A stretch of 64,000 nucleotides of DNA from Streptomyces sp. NBC_01216 (GCF_035994945.1 NZ_CP108677.1:124001-188000); one strand, 5' to 3'. Numbered from the stretch's first letter, positions 34,959 through 44,502 are shown. Program-made: numbers and translations. The notes: generated by a model from the sequence alone, not told the origin.

Positions 34959-36962
34959 ATGACAGGTGGGAAAGGCGAGTTGATGGAGATGCCGCGGCGC
35001 GCCGGGCTGCGCGTCGCGGGTGACTGGAAGACCGAGGAGGTATTGCCTCCCCGTGCTGTGTGGCGCTCGGTCGTCGCGGGAGAAGCCAGGCCGACCGTGA
35101 GTGTGAGGGCAGACCGAGCGGACCTGGTCGCCGAGCTCAATGCGCAGTGGCACCGGCTCGGGACCGAGAGCGGGATCTTCGGCGGGAACGGTGTCTTCCT
35201 GATCGACGTCGCGGGCAACTGGACAGGCTGCGCGCCCAGGCCCTGGACGCGGGTGCAGCTCACGGAGCAGTGGGACCTCGCCGGAGTCTTGGGCGAGCGA
35301 CCCGGGCAGCCGGAGTTCGTCACCCTCTCGATGGACGGGGACACCCTGCTGGGGGCGACGACCGAAGAAGACGAGGTATGGCTGATCGGCGTGAGGCATC
35401 TGCGAGAGCGGCAGGAAACAGCCGCTCTCGCGGCGGCCCAGGAGAGCCCGCAGGAGCGGGCAGCCGCTTGGACATCGCTGTTCCAGGCGCCGGGGCCTTC
35501 GGAGAGGGTGCGTGAGATGTGGGCGCACGGGCTCGCACTCAACTCGGCCACCCCCGATGACCTGCGTGCCCGTCTCCTCGGTGTGTCGCACTTCCTCCTG
35601 TGGCGGCGGCTGCCCGCGGCGGTCGTCGAGGCGGCCATCGTCCACCCTGACGGGAAGGTGAGGCAGCTGCTGGCCGAAGCCCAGCCGGACCTCACAGCCG
35701 AGCAGTGGACTCGCCTGGTCCTGGGTGAGCGGGAAGCCCGGTCCCGCTGGATCCTCACCCTGCTCGCGGCTGATCAGCGCGCCGAGCTCACCGACACCGC
35801 GTATGAGCAGCTCGCCGCGGATCGTTCCGTCCGAGTCCGCGAAGAGACAGCCCGCCTGCGCGGACTGCCCATACGGATTCTGACCGCGCTGGTCGGCGAC
35901 GAGGATCCCTCCGTACGCGCCTCGGCCTGCCGAAGAGCCTGGCCTCATCTGGACGGCCCGGCGCGGCACAGGCTCCTGAGTGATCCTTCCGGCAAAGTAC
36001 GTGTCGAGGCGCTGTTGCGGCACCATCGAGAGCACCCGATGCCCCGCTCGGTGTTCGATACCGAAGGAGTCGAAGAGCGCGCGACGGAGACCTGCCGCCT
36101 CGAACGCGGTATCGCCGAACACCTGGCCCGCCACGGAGAGCCGGCCCAGCGCAGCTCGCTCGCGGGCAACCCGCACCTGGACCCGGATCTGGTCGAACTC
36201 CTTGCCCAGGACCCCGATGAGAACGTCCGCTTCGTGGTGGCCACACGCGCGGACATCACCGAGGAGCAGCGGGCGGGCATCCCGATCGACTTCGACCCGC
36301 GCGGACACTACTACCCACTCGACTGGGTCATGGCACTGCACGAGGATCCCGGCGCCATGCGCCGCTTGGCCGCCTCGCCTCACCCCCTGATACGCAGGAG
36401 CGTCGCCCGAGCCCGGCACCTGCCTGCGGACGTCGTCGAACGCCTCGCCCGCGACGACGACCGCGTCGTCCAGCTCTTCCTCGCGGAATCCTGCGACGAC
36501 GCGCCCGCCGACATGCTCCTGCGGGTGTGGCGGTGGTGGACCGGCAGCCTCAGCACCCCCGACCGCCCCCACGGCCACCCCAACTTCCCCCGACGCGACC
36601 TGCTCCGCTACGCCGACGACCCGAACGCCAGAATGCGCCAGCTTGCCCTGGACGACCCCAAGTCCACGCCGGAGCTGGTGGAGAGATTCAGCCGGGACAG
36701 CGACGCGGAAGTACGGCACCGGGCCGCGTCCGACCCACGCCTTTCGCCCGCGTCGGCGGTCCGACTGCTCGACGACCCGCACGAACGTGTCCGCTACGCC
36801 GCCGCCCTGCATCCCAGGCTGCCCGCCCAGGTGATGGTCCGGTTGCTGCGGGACACCGACACCGCGCAAACCGCGGCCCGAAACCCGGCACTGCCCGTCC
36901 CCGTCATGGAACGGATGCTCCAGCGGATCCAGCCGCCGGCCACGGCCACACCGGGACCGTAG
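34959..36962 (+). CDS. LRV/HEAT-repeat scaffold protein
   Basis: 667 aa. After a mixed 200-residue N-terminal region (GIFGGNGVFLIDVAGNWTGC), the rest is a string of roughly 24-residue leucine-rich-variant repeats with cores like DPDENVRFVVATR, SSLAGNPHLDPDLVELLAQD, DDRVVQLFLAE, DPNARMRQLALDD and DSDAEVRHRAASDPRL. These fold as an alpha solenoid and normally bind proteins. No enzyme domain is present and the partner is unknown. An ATG at 34983 is a possible later start. Many Streptomyces carry such proteins in accessory regions. Confidence 0.75.
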   Translation: MTGGKGELMEMPRRAGLRVAGDWKTEEVLPPRAVWRSVVAGEARPTVSVRADRADLVAELNAQWHRLGTESGIFGGNGVFLIDVAGNWTGCAPRPWTRVQLTEQWDLAGVLGERPGQPEFVTLSMDGDTLLGATTEEDEVWLIGVRHLRERQETAALAAAQESPQERAAAWTSLFQAPGPSERVREMWAHGLALNSATPDDLRARLLGVSHFLLWRRLPAAVVEAAIVHPDGKVRQLLAEAQPDLTAEQWTRLVLGEREARSRWILTLLAADQRAELTDTAYEQLAADRSVRVREETARLRGLPIRILTALVGDEDPSVRASACRRAWPHLDGPARHRLLSDPSGKVRVEALLRHHREHPMPRSVFDTEGVEERATETCRLERGIAEHLARHGEPAQRSSLAGNPHLDPDLVELLAQDPDENVRFVVATRADITEEQRAGIPIDFDPRGHYYPLDWVMALHEDPGAMRRLAASPHPLIRRSVARARHLPADVVERLARDDDRVVQLFLAESCDDAPADMLLRVWRWWTGSLSTPDRPHGHPNFPRRDLLRYADDPNARMRQLALDDPKSTPELVERFSRDSDAEVRHRAASDPRLSPASAVRLLDDPHERVRYAAALHPRLPAQVMVRLLRDTDTAQTAARNPALPVPVMERMLQRIQPPATATPGP

Positions 36963-37176
36963 GGGGCCGTTGTCAGCAGGAGCGGGGGCGGCGCCGACAG
37001 CAGGGGCGGGCGCGGGTACCCGGAGCCGGGGCGGGAGTGGGCGCGGCGCCCGGAGCAGGAACGGGGATGGAGGGGTGACGCGCGTCTGGTTGGCCGGGGT
37101 GGCCTGAGCCGCGGCCGCGGCTGTGAGCCTGTCTGCTGGTGACGTTGCTCTGGCGGGGGGGCGAGCAACCCGGCAG
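36963..37176. other. GC-rich spacer
   Basis: Low-complexity GGGGCGG-rich sequence between the LRV gene and the 808-bp repeat. No gene is supported. Confidence 0.4.
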
Positions 37177-37984
37177 GGGCGAGCTGAACCGGTGAGTGTT
37201 CGGGAGCGTCGTCTCACGGGGTGGGCGGGGTCCAGTCGGCGGGCAGGCCGGACTGGGAGAGGACGGAGTTGAGGCTGTAGTAGTCCTGGTCGGAGGCGAT
37301 CCGGTGGTGGGCGTCGAGGTCGAGGAGGGTTGCCATCGGCACGGCGAACGGCTTGGGCGCACCTTTCAGGTGGCCGGAGTAGACCGATTCGACGGTGATG
37401 TGGTCACCGTCGCGGTGGGTGGCCTTCACCGTGACGTGGACGTCGTCGATGAGGCTGTCGGTGCGGGCCTTCCAGCCGGAGACGTCCTGGCGGCCGTGGA
37501 AGGTGACGCCCAGGCCCTGGTCGGTGTAGGTGCCGTCCGCGGTGAACAGGTCGCCGAGCGCTTGGGGGTCGGCGCCGTTCCAGGCGGCGGCCCACGCGGT
37601 GACGGCCTTCGGCGGGCGCTCCTGGTCGGGCCACGCGACGGCGGCGGTGGTGCCGAGTACGGCGCAGACGGCCGTGGCGCTGATCAGCACGGTCAGGATA
37701 CGGCGCGGGCTGGACTTCATGATGGGGCTCCTTCGAGTGGCGACTGTGGTCGAGGTGGCCGGTCGGGACAGGGGAACGTTCGATGAGTACGTGTCAGGGG
37801 ACCAGGACGACCTTGCCGGAGACGGTGCCGGACTCGGCCAGCCGCAGCGCCTCGGCAGCCTCGACGAGCGGCAGTCGGGCGGCGATACGGGCCGTGACCT
37901 CACCACGGCGCACGGCCGCGAAAACCTCGGCGAGATCGGCGCCCGACCGAGCCCGGAAACGATCCCCACCCAGCACCCGGCCGG
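37177..37984. repeat. 808-bp direct repeat, copy A
   Basis: Matches 51198-52005 base for base apart from one difference I found (A at 37695, G at 51716). The offset is a constant 14,021 bp. It carries the NTF2-like gene and the last about 190 bp of the alcohol dehydrogenase gene. This copy is the likely source, since the dehydrogenase is whole here and cut in copy B. Both repeat edges fall inside otherwise unrelated sequence. Confidence 0.95.
37214..37720 (-). CDS. Secreted NTF2/SnoaL-like protein (copy A)
   Basis: 168 aa. An N-terminal signal or anchor (MKSSPRRILTVLISATAVCA) is followed by a SnoaL-like cone fold (AVTAWAAAWNGADPQALGDL, FTADGTYTDQGLGVTFHGRQ, IDDVHVTVKATHRDGDHITV). The fold binds small hydrophobic ligands or acts as an isomerase; the activity here is unknown. 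It follows the dehydrogenase by 73 bp on the same strand, so the two probably form an operon under the TetR regulator. Copy B differs by Leu10 to Pro (ILTVL to IPTVL), inside the signal. Confidence 0.85.
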   Translation of the reverse strand: MKSSPRRILTVLISATAVCAVLGTTAAVAWPDQERPPKAVTAWAAAWNGADPQALGDLFTADGTYTDQGLGVTFHGRQDVSGWKARTDSLIDDVHVTVKATHRDGDHITVESVYSGHLKGAPKPFAVPMATLLDLDAHHRIASDQDYYSLNSVLSQSGLPADWTPPTP

Positions 37985-38825
37985 CCCAGATGTTGTAGAA
38001 GTGGGCGCGGCGTCCATTGGGCAGGGTGTTCCAGAGCCAGGTGCGGGCGAGGATCTTCAGGACGGGCCACTGCTTGGAGCCGGTGTCGTCGCGGGTGGAG
38101 GCGCTGCCGTAGGAGACGAGGGTGCCGCCGGGGGCGAGCAGGTGCCAGGAGTCGACGACGCTCCGGCCGCCGACGTGGTCGAAGACGGCGTCGACCCCGC
38201 CGGGTGCCAGTTCGCGGACCCGCGTGGGCACGTCGCCGGCACGGTAGTCGACCGGGAGTACTGCCAGTTCCCGCAGGGCTTCGTGGTGTCGGGCGGAGGC
38301 GGTGCCGATGACCTTCACGCCCGCCGCGCGGGCGAGCTGGACCAGGACCGAGCCGACACCGCCGCTGGCGCCGTGCACCAGGACGGTCTGTCCGGCCCGT
38401 ACCCGGGCCTTGCGGTGCAGCATCTGCCAGGCGGTGATGCCGTTGACCACGACGGTCTCGGCCTCGGCGGCCGTGAGGCCCTCCGGGACTCGGACCGCGT
38501 CGTCGGCGTCGACGACGACGTGGCTGGCCCACCCGCCGACCTTCACCAGCGCGGCCACCCGCTGCCCGGTCAGGGCCGGGTCGACGCCCTCGCCGGTGGT
38601 CAGCACCCGGCCGACCAGGTCATAGCCGGGTACGAACGGGAAGGCCGGCTGGTCGTAGTAGCGTCCGCGGCGCATCTGCTGCTCGGCGAACGAGACGCCG
38701 GTCGCCTCCATGGCGACCACGATCTGCCCCCGGCCCGCCTCCGGAACGGCACTCTCGTGGATTTCCAGGCCCTCCGGCTCCACGATGCCCGGCAGGACGA
38801 CCTCGATGCGACGTTCGGTGCTCAT
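37794..38825 (-). CDS. Quinone oxidoreductase-type medium-chain dehydrogenase
   Basis: 343 aa. It is a zinc-independent MDR fold with an N-terminal GroES-like domain (FPFVPGYDLVGRVLTTGEGV) and an NADPH-binding Rossmann domain (VLVHGASGGVGSVLVQLARA). The structural-zinc cysteines of alcohol dehydrogenases are missing, as in quinone oxidoreductases. The family reduces quinones or enones with NADPH. It is divergent from a TetR gene, with repeated ATAAC-NTCTAAC sites between, a standard arrangement for induction by an electrophile or drug. Its last 190 bp are duplicated at 51815-52005. Confidence 0.9.
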   Translation of the reverse strand: MSTERRIEVVLPGIVEPEGLEIHESAVPEAGRGQIVVAMEATGVSFAEQQMRRGRYYDQPAFPFVPGYDLVGRVLTTGEGVDPALTGQRVAALVKVGGWASHVVVDADDAVRVPEGLTAAEAETVVVNGITAWQMLHRKARVRAGQTVLVHGASGGVGSVLVQLARAAGVKVIGTASARHHEALRELAVLPVDYRAGDVPTRVRELAPGGVDAVFDHVGGRSVVDSWHLLAPGGTLVSYGSASTRDDTGSKQWPVLKILARTWLWNTLPNGRRAHFYNIWAGRVLGGDRFRARSGADLAEVFAAVRRGEVTARIAARLPLVEAAEALRLAESGTVSGKVVLVP

Positions 38826-38858
38826 GACCGCCTCTTCCTCCTAGATACTTTCGCGTTC

Positions 38859-38918
38859 GTTAGAAGTTATAGCGCGACCAGGTCGCGAGAGTCAAGAACG
38901 ATGGTGATAACCTCTAAC
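38859..38918. promoter_or_regulatory. Operator array between dehydrogenase and TetR gene
   Basis: GTTAGAAGTTAT (38859-38870) and ATAACCTCTAAC (38907-38918) are inverted copies of one 12-bp site with one mismatch. Between them lies a perfect palindrome, CGCGACCAGGTCGCG (38873-38887). The region is AT-richer than its surroundings. It probably binds the TetR protein and covers both promoters. Confidence 0.7.
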
Positions 38919-38950
38919 CATCAAAGAGTGAAGAGAACGGAAGGCGGGTC

Positions 38951-39607
38951 ATGAGCGAACCGGACACAAGGACACCGAGGGAGCGATACCGGGCGCAGGT
39001 GCAGGAGGAGATCAAGCGGCACGCCTGGGGGCAGATCGCCACCGCCGGCGCCTCCGCGCTGTCCCTCAACGCCATCGCCAAGCAGATGGGCATGAGCGGG
39101 CCGGCCCTCTACCGGTACTTCGCCAACCGCGACGAGCTGATCACCGAACTCGTCAAGGACGCCTACCGCGGCCTGGCCGACACCTTCGCCGCCCGCGTCG
39201 AGGCCGGCGCCGACCTCGACGACCTGGCGGACGCACTGCGCAGGTGGGCCCTGGACAACCCCCAGCGGTACTTCCTGCTCTACGGCACTCCCGTGCCCGG
39301 GTACCGAGCGCCCGGGGACACCACGCGCATCGCCGACGAGATCATGGCGCACCTCCTCGACGTCTGCGCCGCCGGGCAGCCGACCACCACGCCGCACCCA
39401 CTCGACAGCCACGTCGCCGAGCACCGCGACGGGACCGACGAACGCCCGGCCCCGTCGCGGACGACCGGCAGCCGGGCCCTCGCCTTCTGGACCCGCCTGC
39501 ACGGCGTCCTCTCACTCGAACTCGCCGGACACTTCACCGGCATGGGACTCGACCCCGCCGAGCTCTACGCCGACGAGGTGCGAGCACTCGGGGACCAGTG
39601 GGGCTGA
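38951..39607 (+). CDS. TetR-family regulator (WHG-domain type)
   Basis: 218 aa. The N-terminal helix-turn-helix is ALSLNAIAKQMGMSGPALYR with YFANRDELITELV. The C-terminal ligand domain, with LRRWALDNPQRYFLLYGTPV and PGY and a C-terminal LAFWTRLHGVLSLELAGHFT, is of the WHG type common in actinomycetes. It should repress the divergent dehydrogenase-NTF2 operon and itself. The ATG is preceded by GGAAGGCGGGTC. Confidence 0.9.
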   Translation: MSEPDTRTPRERYRAQVQEEIKRHAWGQIATAGASALSLNAIAKQMGMSGPALYRYFANRDELITELVKDAYRGLADTFAARVEAGADLDDLADALRRWALDNPQRYFLLYGTPVPGYRAPGDTTRIADEIMAHLLDVCAAGQPTTTPHPLDSHVAEHRDGTDERPAPSRTTGSRALAFWTRLHGVLSLELAGHFTGMGLDPAELYADEVRALGDQWG

Positions 39608-40360
39608 CACCGCGCTGCCGGCCGAGGCGAAGCAGCACCACACCAACGTCGACGGCGGCCCGCTTCGGGAGACCGCCCCCTGCACCCAGGGTGGTTCCAC
39701 GCTCGCCGCTCCCGGGCCGGAGCGTGCGGCGAGGCGACGGCGCAGGCGTCCAGCCACGGACAGCGCGTCTTCGCCACCGGGCCCCTTTCGGGCACCGGCG
39801 CCGACGCCGTGTGTCCGGAAGCAGGGTGGAGAGCCTGACGCCGGAGCTCGGCGTGCGTACGCGTCCGGCACGGTGGGGACCGCCGGCGAGGCGGGCACGT
39901 GCCGATCTCCGCAACGCCCGGGGTGTTCGGCCCGGTTCGCGGCGTCAGGCTATAGTGCCCTCGGCGATCTCCACTGCGATCACCATCGAACCACTCCGAA
40001 GACGGCCCAAGCGGTCGGGCCGACGCAAAAGATGACAACGTTGCCCAGTACACGAGTTACCCCCCCGGTCGCGGCGCGGAAGACGGCGATCTCCCCTCGG
40101 CACGCTGCGCGCCGGGCCCGGGAGTGCCGCGCACCGACGAACGAGGCACGGTGTAACCTGCCCGGCTCCCGTCCGTTTTCCCCTCCGGTGCTGGTCACAG
40201 GAGACGGCCGAGCAGCCACCGCCGGGACCGGGAATCCAGCGGCGCATCCTCATCGGCCGGAGACGCCGTACACGGGGGTACGGCCGCCGAGCGTCGGCGT
40301 AGCCCCTTCTTCGCGCGGCGTCCCCCGTCGGCCCGTTCTCCCCGAGAGGTACCCGCGTCC
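39608..40360. other. About 750 bp without a supported gene
   Basis: Several open frames cross it, but none has convincing composition, a ribosome binding site or a recognisable motif. It probably holds the P450 promoter, as 39960-40060 is locally AT-richer. Parts may be decayed coding sequence. Confidence 0.4.
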
Positions 40361-41596
40361 ATGGCCGAGTCCCCCTTCAGCATCCTGTCCGAGAGCTTCG
40401 GCGCCGCACCCGATCGGTACTTCAGCCGGCTGAGGGAGCAGTCGCCGGTGCACTACGAGCCGTCGATCGACAGCTACTTCCTCTCCCGCTACCGCGATGT
40501 GAAGCGGGTGCTGACCGACCATGAGGCGTTCACCACCGAGACGTTGCAGACGCGCGCCGAGCCGGTGATGCGCGGGCCGGTCCTCGCCCAGATGACCGGG
40601 GCGGAGCACACCGCCAAGCGGAAGGCAGTCGTCCGGTTCTTCACCGGGGAAGCGCTGCGGCATCAGGTACGCGCGATCCGGGCCAACGCCGCCGAGCTCG
40701 TCGCGCCCTTCCTGACCCGCGGGGAGATGGACCTCGTCAACGACTTCGGCAAGCCCCTGGCCGTTCAGGTGACGCTGGAGGTCCTCGGCCTGGACAAGCG
40801 GGACTGGCGGCGGGTCTCCGGGTGGCTCGACGGGGTCACCGAGTTCATCACCAGTGTCGCCCTCACAGCCGAGCGGCGCCGACACTGTCTGGAGCGCGCC
40901 TCCGCGCTGGAAGGCTACCTCGTCCCGATCATCGAGGAGCGTCGCCGCCGCCCCGGCGAGGATCTGATATCGGCCCTCTGCGCGGTCGAGTTCGACGATG
41001 TCGTCATGAGCAACCGGGACGTCACCGCGCTGATCACCAATGTTCTGGTGGCCGCCGTGGAACCCGCCGACAAGACCCTCGGCCTCCTCTTCCGACACCT
41101 GATCGAGCATCCCGGTCAGCTGGCGGAGGTCCGCAGGGATCCCGCCCTGCTGCCCGCCGCGATCGCTGAGACGCTGCGCTACACGCCGCCGGTGCAGCTC
41201 ATACCCCGGCATGCGGAGAACGAGGTCGTGCTCGCCGGCACCCCCATCCCGGCCGGCGCCACCGTCTTCTGCATGATCGGCGCCGCCAACCGTGACCCCG
41301 ACGCGTTCAGCGCCCCGGACACCTTCGACATCCATCGCTCGGACCTGGGCACCGCCCGCTCCTTCACCGCCGCCGCCCAGCACCTGTCCTTCGGCAGCGG
41401 ACTCCACCAATGCGTCGGCACGGCCTTCGCGCGGGCGGAGATCGAGACGGTGGCCGCGTTGCTGATCCCCCTGCTCGACCAGGTCCGCTACAGCCCGGGT
41501 TTCCGCTACCGGGAGACAGGCATCTACACGCGCGGCCCCGCCGCCCTTCGGCTGGACTTCACCGCTTCCACGAAAGCGCTCGCGGCCCGTCCCTGA
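40361..41596 (+). CDS. Cytochrome P450
   Basis: 411 aa, the normal size of a soluble bacterial P450. The haem-binding loop is LSFGSGLHQCVGTAFARAE, the ExxR pair is ETLR in AAIAETLRYTPPVQL, and the I helix reads LVAAVEPADKT, where E-P replaces the usual G-x-D/E. The same A-x-E-P-A-D-K-T pattern is, from memory, seen in the pulcherriminic-acid synthase CypX group; I treat that as a hint only. No ferredoxin or reductase gene is adjacent. A SnoaL-like gene follows by 86 bp and may act on the same substrate. Confidence 0.9.
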   Translation: MAESPFSILSESFGAAPDRYFSRLREQSPVHYEPSIDSYFLSRYRDVKRVLTDHEAFTTETLQTRAEPVMRGPVLAQMTGAEHTAKRKAVVRFFTGEALRHQVRAIRANAAELVAPFLTRGEMDLVNDFGKPLAVQVTLEVLGLDKRDWRRVSGWLDGVTEFITSVALTAERRRHCLERASALEGYLVPIIEERRRRPGEDLISALCAVEFDDVVMSNRDVTALITNVLVAAVEPADKTLGLLFRHLIEHPGQLAEVRRDPALLPAAIAETLRYTPPVQLIPRHAENEVVLAGTPIPAGATVFCMIGAANRDPDAFSAPDTFDIHRSDLGTARSFTAAAQHLSFGSGLHQCVGTAFARAEIETVAALLIPLLDQVRYSPGFRYRETGIYTRGPAALRLDFTASTKALAARP

Positions 41597-41682
41597 CCGC
41601 TACCCTCACCCGGCTCCCCGGGCCGGGCCTCGCCCTTGACCACCACAGCCACGACCACCCGTACCTCCGGGAGGAGCACGCG

Positions 41683-42075
41683 ATGACGCCGACCGACATC
41701 ACCCGCGCGATCAACGACCTGCTGTTCACTCCGGGCCTCGATCTCGACACGGCCCTCGAGCGTCATTTCAGCACCGACTACCGCCAGCGCACCGACGGCG
41801 TGTGGAGCGACCGGTCCGCCTTCGCCCAGCACATCGACCGCCTCCGGTCCCTGATCCACAGCGGACACGTCGAGGTGCACGACGAGTTCCGCGACGGTCC
41901 ACGCTACGCCGACCGTCACACCGTCACCCTCACGCTCCGCGACGGCCGTACCTCCCGCACCGAGGTGTACCTCTTCGGCCGCTTCGCTCCCGACGGACGC
42001 TTCGAGAGCGTCGAGGAGACCACCCTCCTGCTGTCCGGCAACGCCGAGGACAGGAAACTGGGATCGGTCAGATGA
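41683..42075 (+). CDS. SnoaL-like protein, 130 aa (paralogue 1)
   Basis: 130 aa cone-fold protein. FSTDYRQRTDGVWSDRSAFA, HIDRLRSLIHSGHVEVHDEF and RYADRHTVTLTLRDGR are shared closely with the protein at 56113, which is also 130 aa. A strong ribosome binding site (GGGAGGAG) precedes the ATG. It is probably a ligand-binding or isomerase-type small protein acting with the P450 upstream; that pairing is inferred from position only. Confidence 0.85.
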   Translation: MTPTDITRAINDLLFTPGLDLDTALERHFSTDYRQRTDGVWSDRSAFAQHIDRLRSLIHSGHVEVHDEFRDGPRYADRHTVTLTLRDGRTSRTEVYLFGRFAPDGRFESVEETTLLLSGNAEDRKLGSVR

Positions 42076-42373
42076 CACCGAAAGAAACGTTCAGGCTGAA
42101 TCGGGCCGCTCCGTCCGCCCCTCCGGGCGGTCCGGGTCCCCACGCGTCTGGACACCGCGGCGCAGGCCCCCACCGCGTCCACGACCGCCCGGCGGTTCCA
42201 CCGGCCGCCGGCATGCCGGGTGCACCCGGCGCCCCGGTCAGAGGCCGCGCCTCGGTGGCCGCCCGCGCGGACCGACGCCGCGGCGATCGCGCCAGGCCCG
42301 AGGGCCTGACGCGAGGCCAGGCCGCCGAGGCGGCTCGCACCCGGCCCCGTCACCGCACAGAGGAAGGACCGTC
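42076..42373. other. Intergenic region, no gene seen
   Basis: About 300 bp of R/P/A-biased sequence between the SnoaL-like gene and the STAND ATPase gene. GGAAGG just before the next ATG is its ribosome binding site. Confidence 0.4.
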
Positions 42374-44377
42374 ATGGCGTCCGTCGAGAAGAGACTGAGC
42401 AGCGCACGTGTCCGGTTCTTCATCGCCCGGGAGGAGGAACTCGACCGCTTCGCCAAGGCCTTGGCCGGTGACGCGCAGGCGCCGTTCGCCTTCTGGCTCT
42501 TCGGACCGGGTGGCATCGGCAAGTCGACACTGCTGCGTCGCCTGGCCGACGACACGCGTGCCGAGGACCGGCCGCTCCTGGAGATCGACGGCCGCTTCGT
42601 GAGCCGCGACCCCGCCGATTTCGAACGTCTCGCCCGTCCTTTCCTGGAGGTACCCGGCACCGTCCTGTTCATCGACTCCTTCGAGCACTGCCAGTGGCTG
42701 GAGAGCTGGCTGTGGCAGCGGTTCCTGCCCCGCGCCGCCGACGACACCCTGGTGGTCCTGGCCGGCCGCCACGCACCGCAGCCCCAGTGGACCGCCGACC
42801 CGGCCTGGGCCGGGCTGCTGCACGTCCGTGAACTCGAACCGTTCTCCGCGGAGCAGGCCCGGAACATGCTGGCCACCGCGCAGGTGCCGCCCCCCTTGCG
42901 GGAGCGGATACGGCGGTTCGCGGGGGGCAACCCCCTGGCCCTGTCCCTCGCGACCGCCGCCAAGGCGGCGGACTGGAACCGGGAGGAGGTCTGGTCGCCC
43001 TCCGCCGACGTCCTGCGCACCCTGCTGTCAGGCCTGATCGGGGAGGTACCGAGCCCGGCCCACCGCCGTGCCCTGGAGGTGGCGGCCCAGTCCTACTCGA
43101 CCTCCGAGGAGCTGCTCGCCGCGGTGCTCCCCGACGAGGACGCCCACCGGCTCTTCGACTGGCTCAGGAACCTGCCCTTCATGGAGCCCACCCACCGCGG
43201 GCTGCACCCGCACGACGCCGCACGCGAGACGCTCTCCGCCGACCTGCGCTGGCGTGCCCCCCACGCATTCCTGACGATGCGCCAACGACTCGCTGACGAG
43301 TACCTGCGTCTGCTGCGCGAGGCACCCGACGAAGAACGGGTGTGGACCGTCACCGACGAACTCTTCTACCTCTTCCGCGAAGGAGAGATCGTGGCGCGCC
43401 TGCGCACCTGGTCCCGTGAGGACGAGGTGCACGACCGGCCCCTCCACCCGGACGACCTGGACGTGGTGCTGCGCATGGCCGAGCAGACCGAGGGACCGGA
43501 GTCCGCCGCGCTGGTGCGCTACTGGGCACGACGCCAGCCACAGGCGTTCAGCGTGTACCGGCTGGTGAGCACCGGCAGGATCGTGGCGTTCACCGCCCGC
43601 CTCGCCCTGCCCGCTCCCGCCGACCCCGAGGACCTGGCCACCGATCCCGTGGTGGCGGCCGCCTGGTCGTACGCCGACGCCACCGCACCGGTGCGTTCCG
43701 GCGAGCACATCGGCATCAGCCGCTTCTCGGTCTACCCCGAGCGCTACCAGGTTCCGTCACGCGTCATCGACCTGAGCAGTTCCCGCGCGCAGGCGGAATC
43801 CGCCCGCGCCGTCGGACGCGCCTACGGCTTCGCCGTCTGGCAGGACGCCGAGACGTGGTCCGCGCGCGTCCGGGGCAGTCTCGCCGATACCGGTGCGCGG
43901 CCTCGGGTCGGCGCGCATACGTACGGCGTGTTCGCCGTCGACTGGCGCCAGGTGCCCGTGGAGACCTGGCTGCGTCACTTCATCGCGGACACCTCCATCC
44001 CCACCCAGGCCGGGCCGTCCGGCGTCTCGCGCGACATGTTCGACCAAGCCGTACGCGAGGCCCTCGCGCACTGGCGCGACAAGGGCGCCTTCGCCGCCTG
44101 CGCCCTGACGCGCACCCGTCTGGCGGCCGATCTCGGCGAACCCGCCGAGGAACTGCGCACCCTGCTCCGCCAGGCCGTGGACGACCTCGCGCACGACCCG
44201 CGCGGGGTGCGTGCCCGCGACGCTCTGACGGCCGGCTATTTCTCCGGTGCGCCCACCCAGGAGGCGGCCGCCCGCCGCCTGGGCTTGCCGTACGGCACCT
44301 ACCGGCGCCACCTGCGCCAGGGTCTGGACCTGCTCAGCGAGGCGCTGTGGCAGCAGGAGTTGCACGGGCCCCGGTGA
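42374..44377 (+). CDS. STAND/AAA-type ATPase regulator with C-terminal helix-turn-helix
   Basis: 667 aa. REEELDRFAKAL, then Walker A LFGPGGIGKSTLLRRLADD (about residues 42-60) and Walker B PGTVLFIDSFEH. The middle is helical with no recognised repeat. Residues about 440-570 (FRVG-like RVGAHTYGVFAVDWRQVPVE) could be a small sensor domain. The end, TQEAAARRLGLPYGTYRRHL then RQGLDLLSEALW, resembles a region-4/LuxR-like DNA-binding helix-turn-helix. It is probably a signal-dependent transcription activator. It lies between the P450-SnoaL pair and cassette copy 2; either could be its target. Confidence 0.75.
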   Translation: MASVEKRLSSARVRFFIAREEELDRFAKALAGDAQAPFAFWLFGPGGIGKSTLLRRLADDTRAEDRPLLEIDGRFVSRDPADFERLARPFLEVPGTVLFIDSFEHCQWLESWLWQRFLPRAADDTLVVLAGRHAPQPQWTADPAWAGLLHVRELEPFSAEQARNMLATAQVPPPLRERIRRFAGGNPLALSLATAAKAADWNREEVWSPSADVLRTLLSGLIGEVPSPAHRRALEVAAQSYSTSEELLAAVLPDEDAHRLFDWLRNLPFMEPTHRGLHPHDAARETLSADLRWRAPHAFLTMRQRLADEYLRLLREAPDEERVWTVTDELFYLFREGEIVARLRTWSREDEVHDRPLHPDDLDVVLRMAEQTEGPESAALVRYWARRQPQAFSVYRLVSTGRIVAFTARLALPAPADPEDLATDPVVAAAWSYADATAPVRSGEHIGISRFSVYPERYQVPSRVIDLSSSRAQAESARAVGRAYGFAVWQDAETWSARVRGSLADTGARPRVGAHTYGVFAVDWRQVPVETWLRHFIADTSIPTQAGPSGVSRDMFDQAVREALAHWRDKGAFAACALTRTRLAADLGEPAEELRTLLRQAVDDLAHDPRGVRARDALTAGYFSGAPTQEAAARRLGLPYGTYRRHLRQGLDLLSEALWQQELHGPR

Positions 44378-44502
44378 CCGCGAGGAACCGGGAGCCGGTC
44401 GTATCGCCCTTGGAACGAGTGAGCAGGGGTGGACAGTGATGGACAGTGCCCGCCCGCTCCCGGCCTGGCAGGTGGACAGCGGTCGAGCCGAGTCTGTGTG
44501 CC

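Noticed and set aside
44367..44392. CCCGGT/ACCGGG hairpin after the STAND gene as terminator
   Set aside because: Only six base pairs and overlapping the stop codon; too weak against the GC-rich background.
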